Shown here one piece after another: positions 11,749-23,063 of a stretch of 64,000 nt of DNA. The stretch spans positions 9,972,690 to 10,036,689 of the forward strand of contig OY718806.1 of assembly GCA_963070105.1 (NCBI GenBank). Reading direction: 5' to 3'. Made by a program: the position numbers and the translations under genes. The stretch is from Litomosoides sigmodontis (lineage: Eukaryota > Nematoda > Chromadorea > Rhabditida > Onchocercidae). How positions within the stretch are numbered: the stretch's first letter is position 1; each line of letters starts with the position of its first letter. The notes below the pieces were generated by a model that worked only from the letters and a program-made list of their open reading frames with translations, was not told the DNA's origin and ran no database searches.

Positions 11749-14700
11749 TCAGAAAAAAATAAGATCAGCATAATCCGGAAAATCAGGATCCACTTGTCCC
11801 ACTGCCCAGCGCAGTAGCTCATGTCCTTTAACTGTTATTGGCGAAATCTGCAAAACGTCATGACCAATTCATGACTCAAAATTTAAAAATTATGCAAGGA
11901 GATAAAAATGTAATCATAAATGAACAAATAGTTTCTCATTAGAGTTATGATTTCAAATCAGTCGAACCACACCAGAACTATTTCCTGTTGTAGACACACT
12001 TTTACAAAACAAAAATTAAAAAAAAGCGATCAAAATTAGTTCTGAAACAAAGTGTATTGAGTTAGTTACAGTTTTCCTGAACAGTCTCATTTGCAGAAAG
12101 CTCAAAAAAAACCTTGTGAAATGCGATAAGCTCACGAAGATGACGGTGCACTACTTGATTTATTCCCAAAAACTGATATCCTTCTGGTATTTTTTCGATC
12201 AAGAAATGCTTTACATTACCATTTCTCACCACATACGATAGCGTATAACCCCAAATACGTTCCGAAATGCGAACAAGGAATGAACCCGAGGGTTTTTTCT
12301 GTAGCAGTCGATCAGCTCTGCTTCGTGAAATAATTCCTGTAATAAAAACCTTTTCTAAAACATATTAAATGAAGAATTATATATCGATTATCCTTGGTGA
12401 GACTCAAATAGGGCAACAAGAATAATGGACTAGTAACCACTGGCAAAAGAAAATAGTACACATTCTTTTTTTTTTTATTTTTCATGTTTAGAATGTAAAC
12501 ATAACTGACCATGGAACCACACGGCTGGCACATGTGTTACTGGATCTAAACCGGTTCCTCGTGGAAGCTCTTGAGTTCTGAACCAATGAATAATTGCATC
12601 ACGAGACTGCGGTTTGGGAGGACGGGGTAAATTCTTCCTGGAAACATCATCGATACTGCTTTCTTGCAATTAAAATGATATAAAAATACAGCTAACTGAA
12701 TAGCATAAATTAACCGCCTCTAACTTTACTCAGAAAAATTCGATGAGGATATGTAACAGCTGAACAGCGTAATGGAGCAAACTAAATCTGAAAGATCAAA
12801 GCTTCTCATAAATTAACAATCACTCTATTTATCAATGAAAACAGTTTAAAAAGGCATCTAATAAGCTTGACTTTAGTTATGACTGAATGGTTACTTCCTC
12901 ACTGTTGCTATTCATTAACAGAAAGGAAAATGAAAATAACACTCACAGGGCACTCTTCAACTGTGAAGGATCCACATTCTTGAGAATTGGCAAAATTGAA
13001 GCCGATGTACGCAAACTTTGCTGACGGTGTTGTTCACGAGCTCTTTGTGCAATTCGCCGAATTTCAGCTTCCGCTTCACGTGCTTTCCTTTCTCAAATAG
13101 GAACATTGCAAAACATTGTTAGCCATACCATGCTCCAAGAAGTTCATCAATACTTCACGAAGAAGACCTATTTGATGTGCCACCAGTACCAACAAACCTT
13201 GTTCCTCCCAAGCTCGCTCAGCACGTTTAGCCTCCTGCTCCGCTTCTCTATCAAACTGCTGATGTTTTTCTTTGATCTTTTCGAAAATTTCTGACTGTCG
13301 CTTGGTCAGTTCTTCGTCAATATCTGTAACCATAACTCAAGAATGACAAACTGCTGAATGTCATTGACAGAAGTGTACAGGAAGGAGGAAATACCCGATA
13401 AATCATGTGTCGCACGAAGATCCGGCCGAAATTTCAGCCCCGTTTTCTTAGAGTTTTTCTGAGGTGGGGTGATTTGCATATCCATATTCCAAAATCGGTT
13501 TCGTGGAGCAGAGAAAAAATTTTCATTAAAATAATTTCCATTCATCCCCATAGGCTCGGTGGCATCTGCTGGCGTGTTAGATCTCTAAATTAGTTATTGC
13601 CATTAAACATAATTTACTGACAAGCCCGTGCATTATATTGGAATCGAAAACACATCATTACAAATCAAGTAGATTAAATCTAACCGCAATTGCGACTGGA
13701 CTACTATCATCCAAATATACGTTTTCTGTTGTCAACCCACGAAAGACATTTGGTGAAGTAGGTTCGGGGGAAAGTGGTGAATAGTTAGTGTGGGCTCCAT
13801 AAGAAGTATTTATTGGTTCACTTCCAGATGAGGAAACACAGTCACTGCTATCCATCAAAATTTCGCCGGAACTGATGTTAGACGTAGAAGTGCTCGGCGA
13901 CATTTGTGAGCGTTCACGTAAACCATTGCTCTAAAAATTTTTTAAGCTTTCGAGAAAGTGAAAATACAGATCACCCGATTTTATGGTAGAACGAGATGAA
14001 CATAAATTTTTTGAAAAATAAATGATTTACTTCATGAGCATCAGTTAACATATCTGTACTGCATGCATTCTTTGTGTTAGGGTCAGTATTGTTTGAAAGC
14101 TTATCGCCTCCACTATTATCATTGTCAGGAATATTTTTTTTGGATTTCTTTAGAATCCCTTTGGGACACAGTTCTGGAGCAGAAACGATATGCGAAGTGG
14201 AATTATTATTGCATGCGCCAAACAGTGAATCTGCATCATCATATATGGATTCCTGCAACTGTGCAATCTTCTAGCCAAAAGAGAAAGTTCCATAAGATAG
14301 GATTTTAAATAGCTGAATTTAGAAGTGAAGTTATTCATAACTACTGTAAGAGCGATATTGGTGATCTCTAGAAATGTGAAGCGCAAAGCAGTCAATAAAA
14401 CTAGTTTTCCGCATGTTAGGGCTTTTCAAGATATACTTCCAAAACAAGCAAATATTAATTTCAGAAATTGCAATGCAATGCACACTTGTATTATGTTAGA
14501 CGCATGTGCGCTATTCCATGGTTTAATACGGCTCAACTCTTCCTTCAGCGTGTTCTCATCTTCCTGTGGCTCGACTACAGACGAGTCATCATCATCATCA
14601 ATCAGTTCTGGCAAGCTGCAATAACTACAGCAATTATGCAAATATATGAGCACATTGTCACTTACGTTAGATGTGTGTGCAGCTGTACACAGCATAGCAG

Positions 14701-15464
14701 TAAGCTTAACTGTAATTCGCTGCTTTGGTAACTATGCAAAATATTCGAAATAGACAAAACCTGTCGAGTTGGACAATTCAGCTGATAACTAAAGATTTAC
14801 TACGAATGATGCAACACAAAAAAGCAAGACTACCTCATGCTTTCCAGCATTTCTCTTTCAGCGAGTTGCCGTGCTTCCTCAAGCGCCCGTCTTTCCGTAA
14901 TTTCTTCAATGGTTAAGTCGTCCTCATGTTCACCCATAACCCACACCCAAACCTCGCCGTCCTCTCCTCTTAACCATCTGAAGGAAAAATTATTTAATGA
15001 CGGGAACTAAAATTCAAAATTCATTCCGTATCCGGGCTCCTATTATTTTCCTCTATTTCATTATCGCTTCAATTATAGAATCCCCACTGCAGTCTTCGCG
15101 AACTATCGCTCGATCTGCTGCTTTGGGTATCATCCTCCTCTTCTTTCTTCTGACATTGCTCGTCAAAAGCATTCCAACGTTTTACTTGCTCCTCCCGCAT
15201 TTTTATAAACAATATTTGCTTTTGCTCTTCGTCGAGCGCATCCAAAATTTCCTGATCCACAAACATCTGCAACAATGAATAAATAGATTTAGAAGTGTAA
15301 AGAGATAATAAACATAAAATTTGCACCAAATTGCTAAATAATTTTCCACCAAACCTTTATCATTTAGAATCATAATTTGACGATTTTTCTTAAATGAAGG
15401 TACCTGTTAGAATATAATGACAAAATGGACATACTTGATCAAGTATCTGCTGTAGCATGCTCAT
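11749..15464 (-). CDS. SH2 domain adaptor, SH2D4A/SH2D4B-like
   Basis: Cytoplasmic adaptor that should bind phosphotyrosine through a C-terminal SH2 domain. Twelve exons (5' to 3'): 15464-15435, 15266-15088, 14977-14834, 14615-14486, 14270-14031, 13930-13685, 13584-13395, 13323-13198, 13091-12947, 12655-12510, 12336-12113, 11847-11749; about 632 residues. The N-terminus (MSMLQQILDQ, then DEEQKQILFIKMREEQVKRW) and the following GEVWVWVMGEHEDD block match the conserved start of SH2D4 proteins. The middle is acidic and Ser/Pro/Asn-rich and carries a charged coiled-coil (ELTKRQSEIFEKIKEKHQQF). The SH2 domain begins at AVWFHG, has the phosphotyrosine-binding Arg in SGSFLVRIS, and ends near PDYADLIFF. 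The protein is longer than human SH2D4A because of the middle insert. Exon 5 could instead start at 14252, dropping six residues. It is divergent from PPIL1. Confidence 0.85.
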
Positions 15465-16249
15465 GTTAGTAAAACGTTCCCCCACTTCTATTACCAGCGA
15501 TGAATCGGAAAAATACCGGAACCCTCACTGCCAGATAATTAAGAGCAATAGCTAGCAACTGAACCGGTTAGCGAGTATCACAATCAAACAGTGGCATTGA
15601 TTATTAAATGAAATGATTTTAAATGGTTTCAAAAGCTGCTATCATTTAACGCAGCCAATCACATTCAGAGAAGTGGGAACGAAGGAAAACAAAGAGGTTG
15701 GAGAAGCGAGAGTTGTTTCCGGGAGCACCTTTTCCGGTTCTGAGTTCACCTTCATTTTCTGTTAGAAGTTTCGAAGTTCTACGTTGCATGGAATGCGTTA
15801 CGTAATTTGAAGAGGGCGCTTTCGTAACTATGTTATTTGCCTGATAAGCTAATTTTTCTTGGTTCGTCGCATAACGAGTCAAAAGCTGTCTGCTCAATGC
15901 TTTCAGAGGATGTCGTTGTTTGTTGTAAAAGATATTGTTTTGTAGAAAGGACTGTATCAATGATTGGGTATCAAAACTTACATAACTGTTGAGGAATTAT
16001 GAGGGAGTTCCTTGTTCTCAACAACTAAGAAATTGACGTTTTTTGAACGAATTACAGTTTCCTCGAATAGGAAACAATTGAGCCGGAAATCCAATATGCC
16101 CAAGTTTATGGCAGTTTGGATTAACGATTTTACCCTCTCCGATTGAGTTTTGAATAGTACATGTCTATATTTTGTACATTTAGAGTAATTTTCTTCATAA
16201 TAAATTGTTACAGATATTGACGGATTGTTGAAATAGATCAACAAATTCA
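15465..16249. other. divergent upstream region shared by the SH2D4-like gene and PPIL1
   Basis: 785 bp between two start codons facing away from each other, so both promoters should lie here. I see no clear TATA box or initiator. Minus-strand open frames in it were considered and rejected. Confidence 0.45.
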
Positions 16250-18210
16250 ATGCCAGCGTCATATTCTGTTTCTGCAAAGCCTCCGTTCATTGCACTAGAA
16301 ACGAGGTAAATTCATGATATTTATGATAGTGCAATAGAATACACGTGCCGTGTTGTGCTGTAAGCATCACTTTGCTTTAGCTCTGATACGATGGGTATTT
16401 ATTTGTACGTATCATCTCACTTTGAGTTACAATGCTACTCCTTTTGTTGTCTGGATAGTATTAGTGTTGGTAATATTATAAGCAATCATTGCCACTTATT
16501 AGCTTAATTCAATTTCTCAAGTGTCTCGAATTTGAAGCATGGGAATGATCTGTATCGAACTCTATTGGGATCATGCCCCGCGAACATGCAAAAATTTTGC
16601 CGAACTAGCCCGACGCGGTTACTACAATGGGACAATATTTCACAGAATAATTGCCGACTTTATGATACAAGGCGGAGACCCTACCGGAACCGGTTTGTTT
16701 CAAATTTTTTAAATGAAAACTGATGGTTTACTATTTAGACTTGTAAAGTGGAATTTTCTTACCAAACAAAAATAGAAGAACTGAGACGGTGCTATTTGTT
16801 ACCAGAAAATTGCTTATTTCTAGCGTAGACTGTAGATTGACTTTTTAGGTCGTGGTGGTGCATCAATTTTTGGTGACAAGTTTCCGGATGAAATCCATGA
16901 CAATTTAAAGCACAGTGGTGCTGGGGTTATTTCTATGGCTAATGCTGGACCAAACACGAATGGTTCACAGTTTTTCATTACTTTAGCGCCAGCACAGCAT
17001 CTGGATGGGAAGCATACCATTTTTGGACGAGTTGCTGCGGGGATGAAAGTACGTTGTTTTTCTCACTTCATTTTTTTAAAAAACTTGTTCATATGTTTAA
17101 ACTTATTACTTGACTACTACAAGAAAAGTCGTAATTTGACAAAAGTAATTTTGACGTCAGTTGTTTGGCAAAGTGGAATAATTCTACTGATCTATCTGCT
17201 CTAATATCTGATGAACAATTTTAAAAAACTTTTGAACGGTATAGCTAAAGGAGAACTCAGCAGTTCTGGTGAGCCGACATTCTACATTCTTAGCAAGGGT
17301 TATTTTATGAAGTATTTGGGAGGAATTATGAGAATTATTAGTCATGAGGAGGATTGCATGTTCAAATGATGATGGAAAACGGGCAACTCACAAGCTGTAT
17401 AACTTGCATGGAAGCTCTGCAGCGATAGCGTGTGGTAGCGAACTATCTTTCTGATCTTTTCTGCTAAGCAGATTCTCACTGAAGGAAGATGGATGTTTGC
17501 GAGAAATATTGCATTAAGAAATAGCAAGTATCAAGTATTTGTAGAAAATTAGCATTTAAAAAATACACTCTTCAATTCCTATTCAATCGGTTAGTGTCTA
17601 TCTGGTTAAATCCCAAAATGGGAGGTGACGTTAAGGAATGTGAGAAGAGTTAGAGAATTTTTTACTACGCCAGTATTGGAAACCTAAATAAGGCAGATAT
17701 GTTATCTAATAATCTGTTAAGCGGCACTGAAATAGTGTAAACATTTTATACATTCACAGAAAATGTCAAGCGATGATTGTTATATGCCATGTAACAACGA
17801 AAATTGAAAATTATTGTTCAAATTCGTTTTGAATTGTTATATGTATTTTTCGTCCATCATTTTAAAGGAAGTTACATTAATGAGAAATACAGAAACAAGC
17901 ATTTCATATCAACTCGGTCATTTCAGGTAATTCTGTAATGGCTTTGCAGCATATAGAAAGTATTATTGCAGTACCTACAGTGGTAGAAACTTTATTATTT
18001 TGTGGGCTTCTAGAGTAAGACGAAAAAAAGCTTTATCAAAAAAGTTCGAATATCTACTTCATTTATGTTTTTACCGTACATTATGGCTCTATTTTGTTGT
18101 AGACGGTGCAAAAGATTGGACTAGTGGATACGGATGCTCAGGATCGACCAAAAAGTGAAGTTAGGATATTAAAGGCATTTCCTAAAGATGACTCTCGCAA
18201 TGATTATTAA
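16250..18210 (+). CDS. cyn-12: peptidyl-prolyl isomerase-like 1 (spliceosomal cyclophilin)
   Basis: Prolyl cis-trans isomerase of the cyclophilin family. PPIL1 is a nuclear protein that joins the activated spliceosome through SKIP/SNW1. Exons 16250-16305, 16538-16692, 16849-17048, 18103-18210 give 172 residues, close to the human length of 166. The start [19 protein letters not shown] joined to [10 protein letters not shown] matches the PPIL1 N-terminus. The active-site stretch [19 protein letters not shown] holds the catalytic Arg, Phe, Met and Gln, followed by [15 protein letters not shown]. The residue equal to cyclophilin A Trp121 is His here ([12 protein letters not shown]), a change that usually lowers cyclosporin binding. 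The acceptor before exon 2 (TTTGAAG) is unusual, but the Ser-Met junction it gives is conserved. Intron 3 is about 1 kb and holds nothing recognisable. The symbol follows C. elegans, from memory. Confidence 0.93.
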
Positions 18211-21200
18211 TTTTCAAGAATGGATATGATGGCAGATGAATGAATTTATCTTTATGCGGTCATCATTTTTATTAACATACCTCATATTTAATTGTGTTGA
18301 GTCGTTGTTACTGCTTTTCTAATCCTTATAGCTTTTAAAAAAGCCTGTGTATTCAGGCTTTTGAAATATCTGTTTTGTAATGAAGTACTCAGGTTTCTAT
18401 TATCCAGAATATGATTTACGAGTGGAATGGGATGGGCGTGTTTGTTATGTCCGCATGTATATATTTATATGTGTTTCCGCATTTGGAGAAGTCCCAAGTT
18501 AATGTAAATTGGTTTTTGCTAGACGTTTTTCTACAAGTTGGATGATTATGTTACGCTGGCCACTCTTATGCATGCTACTATTTTCGTTCGCTAATTATAT
18601 CGATGTTCTGGATGATGTATTTTTGGCACCAGCCATGTAAGTTTAAACCTTATTTTTAACAGTGTGGGAGAAGGGGGCTTAAAGTTGAAAACTGAATTTT
18701 TGATCATCTGTTTTAAAGAGACTTTGACTGAAATTGACACCAACGGTTCATCTGGTAGGTGAGTTAAGATAAATTAGTTTGCTGACAACATGAAACAAGC
18801 TTGAGAAACAGAAGTAATTGTAGGCCTGGTTAGCTTTTCAGGTTCATCGCAGGGTAAAAATTTATCCGCAGTGTCATGTGCATGTAATTTGCATGTTATA
18901 AATAAGATGACCTCATCTGTAAGCATATCCTTGACTTCAGTTACATGACGAAAGGATAACTTGAATTTTGAAGGCAGAAAATGGTTGCCTGACGGAATTG
19001 TGTTAATATCAATGTAATGAAATAAAAGGTGTGTTATTATTTGCCTGTATTCTATTTTGAACATTAGCCTTAATATTGCTACTCAATATCCACTTACTGA
19101 CTTTCATTGTTAAGCATTCTATAACCCATCCATCTCATTTTCTTCCCCTTATCTTTCTCATTTAGTATTAATTTTAAATAACACTCAAAAAAATAAACTT
19201 GAAATTGTCATGCATTCTATTTAGAATCCTTTATGTTAAAACCATTTTCTAAATCACCAACTTTTTTTTACTCATTTTCAGTTCACATATTTTTCTTACT
19301 CATAGACAATTCAGATACTTGCTAAAATGCCGTCATCGATAATTCCATTTTCCTAACAATAGCCTTATACCCACTCAATATCCTGCTTTCTTGTAATTCC
19401 CTCACTCCATAATCAACTATTATGGATGCTTCTTGCCATTTGTTAATCCTTCCAATGACCGATCTGTCTGTTTTGCAACTTGAAACCATATCTCGCATGT
19501 ACTAGAAGTTTCAGAACTTTGTAATGTTAACTAGAATAAAATTTCCGAAACAATATGGCACAGTGTTGGAAAGTTTTTTACAACGTGGTAGTTTCAAAGA
19601 AAAGCAAACGAAATGCATACCTTCAAATTAATGTTTTATTTCAATTAAAGTATAGTACATTGTTAATTTGATGAATCAAATACTGTTTTTTAATTAGCGT
19701 TATGCAATAGTGTATAAAATGAAATTTAACAGTATGACGCTAAAATTTATTATCAATTTTATGATAAATTTGTACGAAAAAAGCAATCTTAGGTCGTTAA
19801 AAGGAAGACATTTATTCAGACACATGGGCCTTTAAAACAATGTACTTATCTAACTGATGAAACTATGTCTCAAATAAAATTCTTACTTTTAACAATTTGA
19901 GAAATTATTTTATTTAACCGTGAATTATGAAGAACACAAAATGGATTAAATTGTTCAAAAATTCTATCCTCATTTTAGAGGACGAAGGCTTATCTTAAAT
20001 ACATCAGATTCTGTCTATCTCGCCTCGGTGATAGGACTAGTTTCTACTTTTCTAGGCTAGATTCCTTCAATTCATGAAAAAAAATTTGAAATGTTTCGAA
20101 TGTATTTGTTTTCCCATTTTTTTTAAAATTTATACATTGATTCACTATTGACCATTTTTGACAATATCCATTGTGACTATAAAAATTTCAAAAATTACGA
20201 ATTACGACATTACATGAAGTGTTAAAACACATTAATAAGTTCGATTTAATGAGGAACATTGAAAACATTCGCTTATTTCGTTAGATTTTTTTTATATGCG
20301 ATATTGTTTTTCCATATTAGATTTATCTTAAAGAAATTAAAGCTGTCTCTCATCAAATCATTTTTGTCTTTTTTTTGTTTTAATAATAAATATTAATAAG
20401 AGTTGAAAATATTATGAAAATTTTGCTTTTAATTCGTTACACTTATTTACTAATTTTTCTTTGTGAAAAATGAAAAGGCATAAGAAGTATCATTACTTTT
20501 CACATTTGCGCAAGAAATATTCCTTCTCATCTGTTTTATTGACATTTTATTTACATCAAACACACATGTATTACGTTTTTTTAAACATAATTTCAATTTT
20601 GAGTGAATTGGACAAACTATGATGGATTAAACCGAAATTTTAACCCCATATATTTAAAAGAAATTCATTGAAAGCATCACTATTTAGCTTAATCAAATTG
20701 GGTAAAGTTTTCGTAAATTTCATTTGAATTATTGTGAGCGTTATGTGGAAAGTTTGTTTTGCTTGTTCATCTTCAACCAACAAATTTACAATTTCTAGCA
20801 GTTCAATTGTCTAAGAATTAAACTTCTTCAACTAAATTAACTGTTATTGATTCTAAACGAAAAGAACTGAAATGATGCATTGTGGTATTCTTATTATAAA
20901 AATTATTATAAAAATCATTTGATTATAAATTTACAGCATGTTACATAATGTTAACCATTCAATTTGCCTTGAGCCCTACGAGCATTACGCCGACAATTTA
21001 CAAAATATAAATAGATCTAATCCTTCCATGTATCTTTCCAAAAGAACATCTGTTGGAATTGTGACTATGAAGTCATATCTCTCAGTATATTCGAAAATTT
21101 AATAAGGTCTAAAAACGTTAGCATAAAACTAGCTCCTCTTTCTCAAAGATTATCTCCCAAATTTTGAAAGCTGCAACATGTGTATATTAGGATTGATGAA

Positions 21201-23063
21201 TCTTTTGCGATTCCTTGATAATGAAAAGTAAATTTTAGGAAAAAAGATAAATATAGTTATTTATCGATGAAAGATTTTGGCGAACAACAATCATCAAAAC
21301 GTCTACATCCATGTTTTTACAGTCCCATACAGTGTTTGGTGAAAAGACGAATTTCGACTATCGAAAATTTTACCAGTAATTATAGATGCAATGTTAACAC
21401 TTCCGCTATTCATCAAGTATATCCCACTTACCTAATTTATATTAAATATGCGAAGTTTGATGCATCATTCAAGTTTAGTCATCCAAATGCATAAATTAAT
21501 TTAGGTTCATCATCTCATAGGTGCTAAAGTACATGTTGTAGGAAATTACTAATCAAACACTTGCAGAACTCATTTCAAATGTTTCAACTCATAAAAAAAT
21601 ATAATTCGATTGTTCAAACATTTTGAAGGTATCAAAATGCAAGCACAACTTAATATTTCAAACGTTGGACTGAACGTAGAAAAGTTAATACACGGAAGTA
21701 TTGACGACAACTTTTTGTTTTCATATTTTCCCATATTTACCGTAACGTATCGAGCACTATTACAGTACGGATAGCGTGGAAGTATGTTAAATACGCGTTA
21801 CATATTAATATTATCTGGGAGAACAGATTTACAATAAAGCTTTATGCTACCAGGTAACAGTGTTTAGACTTGATCTTTCATTGAACGAATCTTTCTGTAC
21901 AACTCTGAGTTTTCTAAATTAAATGAACAAGGGGTTCATAAAACTGGCAAGTAAGCAATGTTCGACAAAGAAAAGAGTAACAAAATAAAGTAAAACCATT
22001 TTACCAAGCTAAAAAAACAAGAGTATCTCCGTAAATCCGAAGAAGAGAAGTAATTGATACGACATATATAATAAATATAGCTTCATTGAAATTGAAAAAA
22101 ATTAATCCTAAAGGTTATACAATCAATCAATTACTTGCAACAGTGTTCAGATAATGTCAAATTTGTTTTTTCAGTCCCTAATACTTGATATAGTTTGCAA
22201 TAATATGTATCATCCCAAAAACCTCCCACAAGTTAATTACGTACTTAAAATAACCTGTTAGAATATCCTCTATCTAGGATATGAAATAATCGGTTGGAAC
22301 TTCTCATATGTTAAAATACTGCCAAAGGCATTCCAGTCAACTAGTGAAGTATCTCTTTAAGGTATCCTTAATTGCTGGTCGCGCTATTAGTATTAAAATA
22401 GATCCTTGGAAGGATTTGATGATACCAGCTGTTATATCATCCCGTTTAATTCCACCCGCTGACTGTATGCTGTCGATAATGCACCGACTATTATAAATGA
22501 TAGACAATGTTTAAAGAAAACAATGACAGATGATGATGTTTTTTGTATAAAAAATTAAGAAATAAAAACAGCTACGAAATGATCTAAACCCTTCTCAAGA
22601 AAATTGCAAAACAATTTCCAACATGTATATGATAAAAGAGGAGGGAGGAATGGACACACAAGCACATCACACATACACACACAAGACAAGAGATGATGCT
22701 GACCAAACTGCAATTTCTCTCTAAGAAAACAACGTTTGCACAAATATGAATCAAATTAACCATGCCACAGTACAATCAAGCTGAATAATACCTACACGTA
22801 TTCAACAAATATCATCAACATCCCAACAATAATATTTTTCAAAATATAAGAATGAAACAACTAACAAAAAAATTTAGAAGGAAAAAAAGTAGTAAAATGA
22901 GACGAGAAGTTCAAAGACTTTGCCTAAAAACAGAAACTACTCGCGTGGATTTCATGGAGCTTTTTTTTCAAGTACAAAATTCACAGCACGAAATTCAATA
23001 TGCCATGGAATAACACAAATAACGATGTATGTCTTCTCTTCGATTTTCCCATAATCCACGACT
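18211..23063. other. 4.85-kb A+T-rich gap between convergent PPIL1 and elongase genes
   Basis: Apart from a possible secretory-signal exon at 18548-18636, I see only A+T-rich sequence with many short homopolymer runs and no supported gene, repeat family or RNA. The part just below 23064 is presumably 3' UTR of the elongase gene. Confidence 0.5.
18548..18636 (+). CDS. possible first exon encoding a signal peptide; rest of gene not found
   Basis: The ATG opens a 29-codon stretch with a typical signal-peptide shape: MLRWPLLCMLLFSFA followed by a polar, acidic segment (NYIDVLDD). It ends in a good donor, CAT|GTAAGT. A CTAG acceptor-like site lies about 25 nt upstream of the ATG and could serve trans-splicing. 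I could not find a downstream exon in matching phase: the next acceptor near 18718 leads to a stop. It may be a small secreted peptide gene or chance. Confidence 0.25.

Noticed and set aside
15646..16277. Two minus-strand open frames (15978-16277 and 15646-15960) that could be joined into a small gene
   Set aside because: Their only ATGs overlap the first exon of PPIL1 on the other strand, joining them needs a poor donor, and no family is recognised.
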